The notes beneath the pieces were generated by a model that saw nothing but the letters and a program-made list of their open reading frames with translations, did not search any database and had not been told where the DNA came from. From the NCBI GenBank assembly GCA_047631555.1, contig JBLHZY010000002.1, positions 434,001-498,000 on the forward strand: a stretch of 64,000 nt of DNA. The letters are read 5' to 3'. Shown here piece by piece: positions 16,546 through 25,705 of the stretch. A program made the translations under genes and the position numbers. Source of the stretch: JBLHZY01 sp047631555. GTDB lineage: Bacteria > Pseudomonadota > Alphaproteobacteria > Rhodobacterales > Rhodobacteraceae. Position 1 is the first letter of the stretch. Each line of letters opens with the position of its first letter.

Positions 16546-18476
16546 AGCAGGGGCCCTTTCCCTGTGCGGGGCGGCCAGACCTTGATATCGCCGCGCTGGA
16601 TTGAGGCGGTGATCACTTGGGTAAAGCTGTTGACGGAGGCATATTCCGCCAAGAAGCGATCCAGAATTGCCCCAAGCAGGATAACGCCATTGCCCTCAAA
16701 TGCGGCCTCGTCAAAGACCACTCGAATTTCCAGCCCGCGCGCAGCATGAAAGCCATCGCCGCGCCGAATGGTGCGCACGACGGGGCGGGTTTCGACATTG
16801 CGCAGGCCTTGCAATTGGGTCTCGGTGATCGTGTCTGAGATATCGGCGAAAAGCGACAGCATCTCGCGTAGGGAATTGCCGCCTTCGGCCTCGGAGCGAT
16901 CCTCAAGCCCGTAGTGATTGAGCGACAGATAGCTGATCAGCCGCCAGTAATTATCGCCCTCTGTGGCGCGGTGCGAGGCGGATTTTTCGATCTCTGTCAT
17001 GGCTTCGCGCGGGCGCGTTGGGCCAGCGACGCAGGTCAGATTGACGGTCACATCATCGCAGAGGTGAAAATCATCGATGCTTTGCGCAAGCGGTAGATAT
17101 TCGGGCAGGTGACGATTGGAGCAGAGCGCGCGGACCTGCAAGCGCTGTGCGCGTTTGGATTCTTCGGTCTCTTCGGGCTCGTAGATCGAGATGAAGGTTT
17201 CGGTGCCGCGATAGCGATGGCGCGCGCCAAAGCGACGCTCTTGCTGGGTCAGTCTGCGCTGTTTGCGACGGGTGGTGAAATAGAGCGCTTGGCGCGGTTT
17301 GACCCCGCCTTGGGGCAGGGCATAGAGCGGATAAACCGGCACTTTGCTTTGGGCGCCCGCGTAATGCGCATAGACCGACAGCACCTGATGGATTTCGTAA
17401 TGGGTGAGCGGCGAGCTATCCGGCGTTACGACAAATTCGTGGCGCTTTTTGTCAAGGCGCACTTGGCTCGCGCTTTCCTCAAACAGGTTTACCGCAGGTA
17501 CCGAATGCAGGCGGAAATGTTCGCCGGTGACACGCGAGGCGACGTCTTTGTTGGCGGTGCCGAATTCCATCACGATCTGCATCTCGCCTGCAGTGATGCG
17601 GGGCAAAATATCGCCAAGGCCGGTGAGGCGAAACCCGAGGAATTTGCGCGGAAAGGCAAAGGCCTCGCGCAGGGTGGCAAAGCCGTTGAACAGGCGGCCA
17701 TCATGGGGGAAAAGGTGATCCTCATCGCCAAAACCGACCTGCTCTATCTGATCGGGATTGAGGCGAATAAAGGCCGGATCGCCATGCTTATCGAGATAGC
17801 GCAGCGAGAGGCGATTGAGATCGCAGTGGATCTGTTCATAAAGCGCAATCGCATCCGGAATGTCGCCGGTCAGATAGATCGGCAAGCTCTTGATCGGCAG
17901 CTCGGCAAGTGGGCCTGCGGGCTTGGCGTGATCCTTGGCCGAAGGGCGCAGGATATCAATAACAACGCCGCCTTGGGTGCCTGTTGCCACGTCTGAGCCA
18001 AGGGCCGAGATTTGCGCAGGGCTTGAATGATAGGTCGCGCCGGTGATCGCCAGCGGCCAGATCGAGAGCGGCGAGCAGAGCCGAAAGCGGCAGGAAACCC
18101 GGCGATCTGCATCGACAAAGCGCGCGTCGAGATAAGCGCCGGCGGGGAAATGCAGGCCATCATCGAGGTCTTTGTTATCAAAGGGCGGATTTGCCTCGAC
18201 CAGCATCACACTTGGGGTCGGGGCGAGCGCATCGGGAAAGATTTGTTCGAGCAGCTCGGTGGTGAAAGAGCGGAACTCTTCGTCCATTTTGAGTTGAACG
18301 CGGGCGGCCATGAAGGCCGTTCCTTCAAGCAATCCAGCGACGGCCGGATCGAGGTTTTCTTTCATCAGCCCGCCAAGGCGATCGGCAATGCCGGGGAATT
18401 CCTCGGCAAATTCGCGCGAGCGTTCATAGAGCAGGGCGAGCTCTCTGTTGTAGCTGTCGCGGAAGGCCTTTTTCAT
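16542..18476 (-). CDS. tssF: T6SS baseplate subunit TssF (VasA family)
   Basis: A 644-residue protein with the TssF N-terminus (FRDSYNRELALLYERSREFA) and LEGTAFMAARVQLKMDEEF, followed by SVMLVEANPP and the C-terminal VRTIRRGDGFHAARGLEI segment typical of the family. TssF is the main baseplate wedge protein and binds TssG. The ATG overlaps the tssE stop by 4 bases (ATGA) and its own stop overlaps the tssG start, so tssE-tssF-tssG are translationally coupled. Confidence 0.94.
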   Translation of the reverse strand: MKKAFRDSYNRELALLYERSREFAEEFPGIADRLGGLMKENLDPAVAGLLEGTAFMAARVQLKMDEEFRSFTTELLEQIFPDALAPTPSVMLVEANPPFDNKDLDDGLHFPAGAYLDARFVDADRRVSCRFRLCSPLSIWPLAITGATYHSSPAQISALGSDVATGTQGGVVIDILRPSAKDHAKPAGPLAELPIKSLPIYLTGDIPDAIALYEQIHCDLNRLSLRYLDKHGDPAFIRLNPDQIEQVGFGDEDHLFPHDGRLFNGFATLREAFAFPRKFLGFRLTGLGDILPRITAGEMQIVMEFGTANKDVASRVTGEHFRLHSVPAVNLFEESASQVRLDKKRHEFVVTPDSSPLTHYEIHQVLSVYAHYAGAQSKVPVYPLYALPQGGVKPRQALYFTTRRKQRRLTQQERRFGARHRYRGTETFISIYEPEETEESKRAQRLQVRALCSNRHLPEYLPLAQSIDDFHLCDDVTVNLTCVAGPTRPREAMTEIEKSASHRATEGDNYWRLISYLSLNHYGLEDRSEAEGGNSLREMLSLFADISDTITETQLQGLRNVETRPVVRTIRRGDGFHAARGLEIRVVFDEAAFEGNGVILLGAILDRFLAEYASVNSFTQVITASIQRGDIKVWPPRTGKGPLL

Positions 18477-19045
18477 GTTTGCACTTTCAGGCGGGTCATT
18501 TGGATTTTGCCCGCGCCAAGATCAACCTCGGCAACGAAATCCAGCGGCACATCGACGGGCGAGGCGACCATTTCAGCCGAGATATCGAAGGTCAGGCGTT
18601 GGGTGTTGATTGCGTCGCTTTTGTTGATTGTGATCTCGATGGTCTCGGCGATCAAGCGCGGCTCGTAATTGATCAGGGATTCGCGGATGGATTGGATGAT
18701 ATTCTGGTTGGTCATCGCGCTGGCGGAAACCGAGCTCATATCGCGAAAACCGAAGTTAACGATCGAACGCTCAACGAAGGGCGCATCAGAAAGCGAGACG
18801 GCGGCGTCTAGGCGGATCGTGTTCATAAGATTGCCGAGATCGGCGGAGAGGTGGCTTTTGAGCGTGCCTTCATCGGTGCCTTCGCGCCGCTCTTTGGAGC
18901 GTGCAGTCAGCTCGCGATCACCGCCTTGATAGTTGGTCTTGCCATCGCGCGCATCGCCGCTTTCGGCGGCTGAGCGAAAGACATGCATGATCGAAACCTG
19001 ACGGTGGCCTTTGGACTCTTGATTTTTGGAGTTGCCGGGGCTCAT
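18473..19045 (-). CDS. tssE: T6SS baseplate subunit TssE (gp25-like)
   Basis: A 190-residue gp25-like protein. The conserved part starts near residue 65 (LSADLGNLMNTIR), continues with SIVNFGFRDMSS (family pattern S-lNyG-pd) and SIRESLINYEPRLI, and ends in a beta sheet. The first 60 residues are charged and Gly-rich and longer than usual for gp25. TssE starts sheath polymerisation on the baseplate. No clear ribosome site precedes the ATG at 19045; a downstream Met near residue 20 is an alternative. A strong hairpin lies between hcp and this gene. Confidence 0.9.
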   Translation of the reverse strand: MSPGNSKNQESKGHRQVSIMHVFRSAAESGDARDGKTNYQGGDRELTARSKERREGTDEGTLKSHLSADLGNLMNTIRLDAAVSLSDAPFVERSIVNFGFRDMSSVSASAMTNQNIIQSIRESLINYEPRLIAETIEITINKSDAINTQRLTFDISAEMVASPVDVPLDFVAEVDLGAGKIQMTRLKVQT

Positions 19046-19120
19046 GTAAATTGCGCTCTATGCGTTGCGTGTGATGCCCACAGTCCACCCATCAGGCTGC
19101 GTTTTCCTGTAGGCGGGGAT

Positions 19121-19150
19121 GATACCGGCGCGAAAATGCGCGCCGGTATC
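19121..19150 (-). promoter_or_regulatory. Stable intercistronic hairpin between hcp and tssE
   Basis: A perfect 12-bp inverted repeat (GATACCGGCGCG with CGCGCCGGTATC, loop of 6) lies 31 bases after the hcp stop and 75 bases before tssE in the same operon. On the operon strand no T-run follows, so it is not a classic terminator. It may protect the 3' end of hcp mRNA or cause partial attenuation, giving more Hcp than baseplate protein (inference). Confidence 0.6.
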
Positions 19151-19180
19151 GAAGTTTTTACCAAAAGTGCGGCGCTTAAA

Positions 19181-19678
19181 TTAAGCGGACCACTCTTTGT
19201 TTTCGGCGATATCCCAGCCAGCAAGTGTTTCTGCGCCAGCAGCACCAGATGCTTCTTGGAGTGTGTAAGTGATCTCGAACTTGCGGAAGTTCAGGGTCAG
19301 TGTTTCCTGAACGCGGTCGAGGCCATCTTTAGACGCGCCTGTTTGGTAGGATGTGATCATCAGGTTTTCGAACTTGATTACGAAATACTCGAGAGGCGAA
19401 GCGCCACCGGATTTACGTACGATCAATGTGCCTTCGTCGATGTGCTCACCAGACGTACAGCGCTTGATCAGATCATTGGATGCCAAATCAACATATTTTG
19501 TAACTGAAATGTCTTGAACGTTGACTTTACCGCCACCGCCGCCAGCGCCAACATGCGTTGTGCCGCTTTGTGACAGGCCCCAGTTCCACGCGAGAACATC
19601 GATTTCATCGCGGTGGGTTTCGTCCTGAGACTCGCCTTTAATGTTGTTTGAAAGTTTAAGAAAAATATCGACAGCCAT
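19181..19678 (-). CDS. hcp: T6SS inner-tube protein Hcp (TssD)
   Basis: A 165-residue Hcp: MAVDIFLKL start, IKGES-DE, then VLAWNWGLSQSGT, VQDISVTKYVDLAS, a KFENLMITSYQTG segment and LNFRKFEITYTLQ near the end, all typical of the TssD tube ring subunit. Hcp hexamers stack inside the TssB-TssC sheath and are expelled with effectors. An AAGGAG ribosome site precedes the ATG, the best in the operon, in keeping with high expression. The loop around residue 45 is glycine-rich (VGAGGGGGK). It sits between tssC and tssE. Confidence 0.96.
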   Translation of the reverse strand: MAVDIFLKLSNNIKGESQDETHRDEIDVLAWNWGLSQSGTTHVGAGGGGGKVNVQDISVTKYVDLASNDLIKRCTSGEHIDEGTLIVRKSGGASPLEYFVIKFENLMITSYQTGASKDGLDRVQETLTLNFRKFEITYTLQEASGAAGAETLAGWDIAENKEWSA

Positions 19679-19731
19679 TGGTTAACTCCTTGTATGGTCG
19701 GCCTTACTCATAATTGAGGGCGTGGTACTGA

Positions 19732-21216
19732 TTATTTGTTTGGAAGTTTGGAAACCAGGCTCATCCCGATATCCATACCCTCCATTTGGAAGTGCGGTTT
19801 GAGGAAGAACTTGCCGACGTAGTAGCCGGGGTTCTCTTCGTCCTCGATAACCTGAACGGTAGCTCCGGCGAGAGGCTTCTTCGCCTTCTCCTTCTCGCTG
19901 GCGCTCTCCGGGTTGCCCGATACGTATTTGTTGACCCAGGACTGCAACGAAGTCTGCAGCTGAGTACGATCGGGACTTTGGCCGATTTTATCGCGCACCA
20001 TACATTTTAGGTAATGGCTAAAGCGCGATACAGCGAAGATGTAGGGCAGACGTGAGGACATATTGTCGGACGCTGTTGCCAGCTCGTCTGCGTATTTCTT
20101 GGGGCGATAAAGCGATTGGGCACCGATGAAGGCGGCTTTATCGGTATGTTTGCGGTGAATAAGGCCGATGAGACCGGCCTTTGAAAGCTCCCCTTCGCGG
20201 CGATCCGTGATGGAAACCTCGGTGGGGCATTTCATGTCTTTGGAACCGTCGCCGGTATCGAATGTATGCGTTGGCAGGTTCATCACCTCGCCGCCCGATT
20301 GGACGCCGCGGATTTGAACTGTCCAACCGTGCTCTTTATGGGCGCGGTTGATATTGGTTGCCATTGCGTGAGCGGCATTCATCCAAGCGTATTGTGTGCC
20401 TTCATGGCCATCGGTTTCTTCTTCGAAATCGAACTCTTCAACAACGGCTGTTGAGTTTTGGCTGTAAGGCTCGCGGGACAGAACGCGCGGGCAAGTGAGC
20501 GCCACATAGCGCGAGTTTTCGCTATCGCGCAGCGAGTTCCAAGCGGCATAATCCGGCGTTTCAAAGATCTCGCCCAGATCAGTCGGGTTGGAGATTTCTG
20601 TGAAGTTATCAAGGCCGAGCAATGTTGGCGATGTGGAGGAGATAAACGGCGCATGTGCGACCGCTGCAATCTTACCCATATCGCGCAGGACAGCCACATC
20701 AGCAGACGAGTGATCGAAGTAATAGTCGCCGATCAATGTGCCGAAAGGCTTGCCGCCCATAGTGCCGAATTCTTTTTCGTAGATCGTGTTGAAGAGGGGG
20801 CTCTTATCCCACTTCGCACCAGGATAGCGGCGCAATTCGCCCGCCAATTCCTTTTTGGAAACGTTCATCACTTTGACGCGCAAAGAGCTGTCTGTTTCGG
20901 AATTGTTGACCGTATAGGCCAAGCCGCGCCACGAGGATTCAATCGTCTGAAACTCTTCGTGGTGCATGATCTTGTTGATTTGATCGGTCAGCTTCTTGTC
21001 GATCTTTGCAAGCATTGCATCAATCGTATCAAGAACATCCTCGCCAATCAGATCTCCATCACTGAGCGCTTCGCGCACGAGCGCACTAACGGCGCTATCA
21101 ACTTCACGCGCCGCATCTTCGGTACGCGGCTTAATGCTTTGCTTGAGAATATCAGAGAATTCATCAAGCTCGCTTAGGGCTTCGCCACCCTGGGCTGATT
21201 GGGCTTCATTTGCCAT
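19732..21216 (-). CDS. tssC: T6SS contractile sheath large subunit TssC
   Basis: A 494-residue TssC (VipB). Recognisable segments: IDAMLAKIDKKLTDQIN and MHHEEFQTIESSWRGLAYTV in the N-terminal third, PFGTLIGDYYFDH, AAVAHAPFISS, CPRVLSREPY, LPYIFAVSRFSHYLKCMVRDKIG and a C-terminal PHFQMEGMDIGMSLVSKLP. Length and motifs match full-length family members. It forms the contractile sheath with TssB and is pulled apart by TssH. A GAGGGAAG ribosome site lies upstream of the ATG. Confidence 0.96.
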   Translation of the reverse strand: MANEAQSAQGGEALSELDEFSDILKQSIKPRTEDAAREVDSAVSALVREALSDGDLIGEDVLDTIDAMLAKIDKKLTDQINKIMHHEEFQTIESSWRGLAYTVNNSETDSSLRVKVMNVSKKELAGELRRYPGAKWDKSPLFNTIYEKEFGTMGGKPFGTLIGDYYFDHSSADVAVLRDMGKIAAVAHAPFISSTSPTLLGLDNFTEISNPTDLGEIFETPDYAAWNSLRDSENSRYVALTCPRVLSREPYSQNSTAVVEEFDFEEETDGHEGTQYAWMNAAHAMATNINRAHKEHGWTVQIRGVQSGGEVMNLPTHTFDTGDGSKDMKCPTEVSITDRREGELSKAGLIGLIHRKHTDKAAFIGAQSLYRPKKYADELATASDNMSSRLPYIFAVSRFSHYLKCMVRDKIGQSPDRTQLQTSLQSWVNKYVSGNPESASEKEKAKKPLAGATVQVIEDEENPGYYVGKFFLKPHFQMEGMDIGMSLVSKLPNK

Positions 21217-21273
21217 TTGTCTTCACTTCCCTCGATCATGCACCGCTTTGTCGCGCGCGGGGCAGGTACAGTA

Positions 21274-21795
21274 TTATTCTTCTGCGTCGCTCTCTTCTGC
21301 CGCGCTGCGTTCGGCCAAGGCGGCCATCAGCTCGGGGTCGTTTAGCAAGGCTTTGATATGGTCTTGGGCTTTTGCTTTGCCGTTCATATAGCGCTGCAAG
21401 TTGGCCAGATGCTCGCGGGCTTCGAGAAGCTTTTTGAGCGGCGGCACTTGGCGTGCAATCGCGGCAGGCTCAAGATCCGTCATTTCCGAGAACGACAGCG
21501 TTACGCCGAGTTTGTCGGTTGAGTCTGGGTCGAGCGTATTTTCCACAGCGAAAGAAACGCCGGGTTTTACGGAGGCCATGTAATTGTCGAGCGTTGCCGC
21601 TGTTACATCGGTGAAATCGCGATCGCCAACGGCGGGCTTTTCAACCGTAGAGGCGTTCCCTGAGAGATCAGACATCACGCCCATGACGAAGGGCAGTTCA
21701 ACCATTTTCTCGCTATCATACGGATCTTCATAAGAAATATTCACCCGTGGTGGGCGATTACGCTTGATGTGTCCGGTTGCCGAATCTGATGCCAT
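21274..21795 (-). CDS. tssB: T6SS contractile sheath small subunit TssB
   Basis: A 173-residue TssB (VipA) with the family's RNRPPRVNISYEDPYDSE start, ELPFVMGVMSDLSG, a DRDFTDVTAATLDNYMASVKPG stretch and the LEAREHLANLQRYMNGK helix that contacts TssC. The acidic C-terminus is short. A GGGAG site precedes the ATG. It is 57 bases upstream of tssC; a dyad element lies in the tssA-tssB gap. Confidence 0.95.
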   Translation of the reverse strand: MASDSATGHIKRNRPPRVNISYEDPYDSEKMVELPFVMGVMSDLSGNASTVEKPAVGDRDFTDVTAATLDNYMASVKPGVSFAVENTLDPDSTDKLGVTLSFSEMTDLEPAAIARQVPPLKKLLEAREHLANLQRYMNGKAKAQDHIKALLNDPELMAALAERSAAEESDAEE

Positions 21796-21826
21796 TCTGG
21801 ATCTCCCTTTTGCCGGATATGAAACC

Positions 21827-21852
21827 TTTAGTTGTTTGGCGAGTCAACTAAA
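21827..21852 (-). promoter_or_regulatory. 8-bp dyad upstream of tssB
   Basis: TTTAGTTG and its exact reverse complement CAACTAAA are separated by 10 bases, about 30 bases upstream of the tssB start in the 99-base tssA-tssB gap. It could be an operator or an RNA hairpin; the sequence is AT-richer than its surroundings. No factor can be named. Confidence 0.4.
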
Positions 21853-21894
21853 TCAAGTTAAAGCAACGAATTTTCTCAAACAAATCAATGGTTC

Positions 21895-23262
21895 TTACTC
21901 TTGGGTTGCCGCTTTTTGCACCAAAGATGTGACAATTGCTTGAAAGTCTTTTTCTAAGTAGTCGCGGGCTTTGAACAAAAGCAACGGAATAGGGCTGGCC
22001 GGCTCACTGCGGCGATAGAAGTCCTCGACGCCGCGAATGGCGCGGGCCACATCGGCGCGGCTCTCGACGGGGGCGGCGGGCTCGGGCGGCGCTGTGTCTT
22101 CGGGCGCGCGGCGGGCTTCGCCGGTCAGGGCGCGCATCCGGTCCATTGAAATCGCAAAGCCCGTTTCGGGGCCAAAGTCGATCACAGCGCGGGCCGCATC
22201 TGCGGGCAGCAATGTCTCGATCGCCTCGACCAGCGGCTTGCCGATCAAGAGGCGCGCTTGGGTCGTCAACAAGAGCGCAGCGGATGCGGGCTCGTGTTTG
22301 GTGAAATAGGTCTCAACCGCTTCAAGGGTTGCGCGCGCCGCGCCGTGGCTCGCGATGCCGATACCGTCTGTGGGCAGGGCGGCGGCATGCGCGGCGGGTG
22401 CTGCGGCACTGGCGCCGGGCGCAGCATCTGCGGGCGCATCACCGCTTGGCGCATCTTCATCGGCGCTTTGCGGCGCATCCTCGCCATCAGACCAAAGCGG
22501 CAGGTCAGAGCGGCCATTGCGGATCAGCGTTTGAACATCGGTGATCGCTTCAAAGGCGCGCGAAATCGCTGGCGTGAACGGCCCGCTTTCATTGGCCATA
22601 CAGGCGCTTTTGATCCGGCTCAGGGCAAAGGCGCATTCGTTCAAAAGCCGATGCGCCGTATCCACAGCATCGCGGTTGGAAGGTGAGCCAATCGTTGAGG
22701 TGATGGAGGCCGCATTAAGCCCCTCTTCGCCTTTGCGCGGCTTGGATTGATCCGTAGCAACAAGGTAGCGGCGATAGGTGCTATCCCCCAAGCCTGCCAG
22801 ATCGACATATTGCAGCGGAATACAGATCGTCACCATATTACCGAGCTCATCCAGAGCCGCGCGCCGGTCGGTGGCATTGTCCGCGGTTGAAGGATGGGCG
22901 GCAACGGGGAAGGCCTCAATCAGATCCGCAATGCCGACAAAAGCATCGCGCATCCCTTGCAGATTGCCCGACAGGATCTCAAAGCGCGCCAAAACGGCGA
23001 GAAGACGAATATCGCGGCTGCGCTTAAGCAGGGCTTCGATCTTTTTGCGCTCGGCTTTGATATCGATCGATTCTGGATCGAAGAGCGTTCCGGGGGTGTA
23101 GGTATCATCGGCGCTCTCAATACCGGGAATGAAATAGCGCTCAGGCATGCGCGATTCCGCTTCGAAGTAATAGTCGATGAAGTTCTCATCGTCTGTTGCT
23201 TCGAGATCGGGGCCACAGGGGGCCTCATCCGAAATCGGATCGGTGAGCCAGTCTAAATTCAT
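21895..23262 (-). CDS. tssA: T6SS cap/baseplate-associated protein TssA (ImpA family)
   Basis: A 455-residue protein with an ImpA-type N-terminal domain: LDWLTDPISDEAPCGPDLE, an RDIRLLAVLARFEI helix and an ALDELGNM segment. An Ala/Pro/Asp-rich linker at about 265-300 leads to a C-terminal region with two similar blocks (VETYFTKHEPASAALLLTTQARLLIGK and VEDFYRRSEPASPIPLLLFKARDYLEK), each matching the TssA end motif of -R-EPsSPipllL-RA. TssA coordinates tail-tube and sheath growth. The duplicated C-terminal motif is notable. An AAGGA site precedes the ATG. Confidence 0.9.
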   Translation of the reverse strand: MNLDWLTDPISDEAPCGPDLEATDDENFIDYYFEAESRMPERYFIPGIESADDTYTPGTLFDPESIDIKAERKKIEALLKRSRDIRLLAVLARFEILSGNLQGMRDAFVGIADLIEAFPVAAHPSTADNATDRRAALDELGNMVTICIPLQYVDLAGLGDSTYRRYLVATDQSKPRKGEEGLNAASITSTIGSPSNRDAVDTAHRLLNECAFALSRIKSACMANESGPFTPAISRAFEAITDVQTLIRNGRSDLPLWSDGEDAPQSADEDAPSGDAPADAAPGASAAAPAAHAAALPTDGIGIASHGAARATLEAVETYFTKHEPASAALLLTTQARLLIGKPLVEAIETLLPADAARAVIDFGPETGFAISMDRMRALTGEARRAPEDTAPPEPAAPVESRADVARAIRGVEDFYRRSEPASPIPLLLFKARDYLEKDFQAIVTSLVQKAATQE

Positions 23263-23445
23263 TCAATCACGTCCTTGAGCGCGCGAAATAGCGGCGAAAC
23301 AGGCAACGCGGGGCGCATGGTTGAAATATTGGATGTTTGCGCGCGCGGCCTTGGCAGACATTAAAATCGTATCTCTTCAATCGTTAATTGCACCGACTAT
23401 GGCGCGTTCCGCAGCGGCAAGCAAGTCCCCAGTCAGGGGGAATTA

Positions 23446-24858
23446 TCAGCGCGCGTTCGCAATTGCTGCGGCGTAAGCCTCTGCAAAATGGGCAAGAAAT
23501 ACATCAAGCATGCCGTTCTCGTGAGGCTCGACTTTGGCGTCCCATCTCTCGACGAATGTTTCCCATGCTTTGCCTTTGCGCCCGGCCCCAAGCAGGCCTG
23601 ATCCGCTTTTCTCTTCAATGGCTTCGGGGGAAATATCCATCAGCAATTTGGCCAAGGCGGGCTGAATGGCGGCAAAGACGGCGCTTTGGTGCAGGCGCAC
23701 ATCGCCAAAGGCTTCAGCCAGCCCATCCGCGCCGTGCATAAAGCCATCTTTGGGCTGAAGATACATCGCCGTTAGGGCTTGATCTGGGGTGGGCAGAAAT
23801 TTCAGCGGGTTGTTGGCGGTTGCGCCCATCATCGTGCGATCGCCGCTTTTGGTGAATTGTTTGGCCGAGGCGCGATCCTGCAAAAGGGCCATCAGCTCTT
23901 GGGCGGCGACGCGCATCGTGCGGCCCAATTCGCGCGCCATTTCAATACTATCGGCTGTCGCTGCGAGATCGGGCGAAAGGCCTGCACCTTCACAAAAGGC
24001 GCGCGCAAAGGCGGCGGAATCGCCTGCGGCGGCAACAGGGGCGAGGGGAGCGGCGGGCGCTGGTGGCGCAACGGGCGCAGGCGGTGCGACGGGCTGAGGC
24101 GTCATGCCGGGGGCGGGGGGCGCCATGCCGGGCGCGGCGGGCGCGGCGCCAAAGGGCGAGGCGCTAGGAACGTGGCCAGGATGCGGAGTACCGGGTTGGT
24201 TGGGCGCGGCGGCTCCTGCGGGCGGGGATTGGATATGCCCGGGCACATGGGTATGCGCGCCAAAGGGGCTTGCGCCTTCTGCGGGCATAGGTTGGGCGGC
24301 CATTGGCGCAGGTTCTGGTGCGCGCGGCGGCATTGGCGGCGGTGCGATTGGATCAGGATTGACGATGAACTCGGAGGAGAAATCCTCAAACGCGCTGGTA
24401 TCGGCGCGCGGCGAGGGATCAATCGGATCATGGCTTCCAGAGCCCACCGACCAAGGATCAACATCGCCGCCCATTGGCGCTGCGGCAGGCGCGCTTGGCG
24501 CAGGTTGAAAGGCGCTTGGCGCGGCTGGGGTTGCGGGCATGCTGCCGCCAAGCATCGCGACGACGATATAGTGCCCGACTTGGAAGCGATCATTGTTGGC
24601 GATCTGATGCGCGCCTTGCAGGCGATAAGGCTGGCCTTTGAGGAAGATGCCGTTTGTAGACACATCCGTTAGGAAATAGGCCCCGTTGGAAAAGGCGATC
24701 TCAAAATGGCGGGTTGAGATATGGCGGCCTGGATCAGGCAGCACCCAATCCATTGTTGCACCCCGCCCAACGGTCAGCCCAGCGCCTTGCACCGTTATCT
24801 GAGCGGGCCCGCCGTCTTCGAGCACATCATAGTTTTCAATTTTGAGCGTCAAAGTCAT
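23446..24858 (-). CDS. tagH: FHA-domain T6SS activator TagH (Fha-like)
   Basis: A 470-residue protein. The FHA domain is N-terminal (about 20-95): LTVGRGATMDWVLPDP, RHISTRHFEI and LTDVSTNGIFLKG contain the phosphothreonine-binding Arg, Ser and Asn. A Pro/Ala/Gly/Met-rich linker of about 180 residues (110-290) follows, then the TagH C-terminal domain (about 290-470) with RELGRTMRVAAQELMALLQDR and TANNPLKF. Known role: phosphorylated by PpkA and dephosphorylated by PppA, it triggers T6SS assembly; both enzymes are at the left of this window. It is the second gene of the minus-strand cluster. Confidence 0.92.
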   Translation of the reverse strand: MTLTLKIENYDVLEDGGPAQITVQGAGLTVGRGATMDWVLPDPGRHISTRHFEIAFSNGAYFLTDVSTNGIFLKGQPYRLQGAHQIANNDRFQVGHYIVVAMLGGSMPATPAAPSAFQPAPSAPAAAPMGGDVDPWSVGSGSHDPIDPSPRADTSAFEDFSSEFIVNPDPIAPPPMPPRAPEPAPMAAQPMPAEGASPFGAHTHVPGHIQSPPAGAAAPNQPGTPHPGHVPSASPFGAAPAAPGMAPPAPGMTPQPVAPPAPVAPPAPAAPLAPVAAAGDSAAFARAFCEGAGLSPDLAATADSIEMARELGRTMRVAAQELMALLQDRASAKQFTKSGDRTMMGATANNPLKFLPTPDQALTAMYLQPKDGFMHGADGLAEAFGDVRLHQSAVFAAIQPALAKLLMDISPEAIEEKSGSGLLGAGRKGKAWETFVERWDAKVEPHENGMLDVFLAHFAEAYAAAIANAR

Positions 24859-24918
24859 GGCGAGGGAATCTCTTCGCAGCGGGAGGGTGTTCGGAATTAT
24901 ATGGGGCGCTAGAGCGGG

Positions 24919-25521
24919 TTAGTAAACCCTGACAAGCGCCTCGGCCATATCAATAAAGCGGGCCAGAAAGACTGAGCGGCGCGAAAGATCGGCGCGCGCA
25001 AGGCAGGAAAGGATGCTCGAATTGATCGAGCGCGGGGCACGATGCAGCGGCACAGGGGCGGGATCATTGGGCGCAATCGAGCCGCCAGACCAGCCCACCG
25101 CAAGCGCGAGCAAAACAGCGGGCGAACGGGTTGGCGCCCAGAGAGCCTCGCGCATCAGGTGATGGCGATTATAGGTGCTTGGATCTTTGACCCATTGCAT
25201 CACCGTTTCCATCATATCGCGATCCGCACCATTGAGATAATCGGGCATGGTGCGCAGGCATTCATGGCCCCACCAAATCGCGGTTTGCGGCGCCAAAGCA
25301 AAGGCGGGAAAGGTTACGGCCTCTTCGGGCGTCGTGCCTGAGCGCAGGCGGATCAGGTAGCTGAAAGCATCCTCGCCCAATGTCGGGCGTTGTTGGGTGA
25401 GTTCGGCAATCTGCGGGATCGCGGCATAGAGATCGGCGGGGGTATCAAAGCGTGTGTTGCCTGCCGGCGGGCGGGTTTTATCGGTATCGATGGTTTTGTC
25501 GTTGCCCGGCGGGAAATTCAT
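24919..25521 (-). CDS. T6SS-associated conserved protein (DUF6931-like)
   Basis: A 200-residue cytoplasmic protein with no signal peptide or membrane segment. Trp-rich helical stretches (AIWWGHECLRTM, MQWVKDPSTYNRHHLMREALW, LALAVGWSGGSI) and a closing helical segment FLARFIDMAEALVRV resemble what I recall of DUF6931 proteins near T6SS clusters. It precedes tagH by 60 bases and is probably the first gene of the operon. The family link is from memory and moderate; the operon link is directly visible. Confidence 0.6.
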   Translation of the reverse strand: MNFPPGNDKTIDTDKTRPPAGNTRFDTPADLYAAIPQIAELTQQRPTLGEDAFSYLIRLRSGTTPEEAVTFPAFALAPQTAIWWGHECLRTMPDYLNGADRDMMETVMQWVKDPSTYNRHHLMREALWAPTRSPAVLLALAVGWSGGSIAPNDPAPVPLHRAPRSINSSILSCLARADLSRRSVFLARFIDMAEALVRVY

Positions 25522-25705
25522 CTCAGCACCGCCGCATTGGGTTGCATTGGGCGGATGGTGCGGCGCGTAATTGCGCTATGTTGATTACCCAAGGTCATGC
25601 CGCAGGTTCACGTTTCCGGATCGGCGCGTCAAGGCGCTTTGCCCAGCGCGCGCGCCGTGAGGGAGAGAAATATGCAAAATGGCGGGTGGCCACTGGCGGT
25701 ATTCC

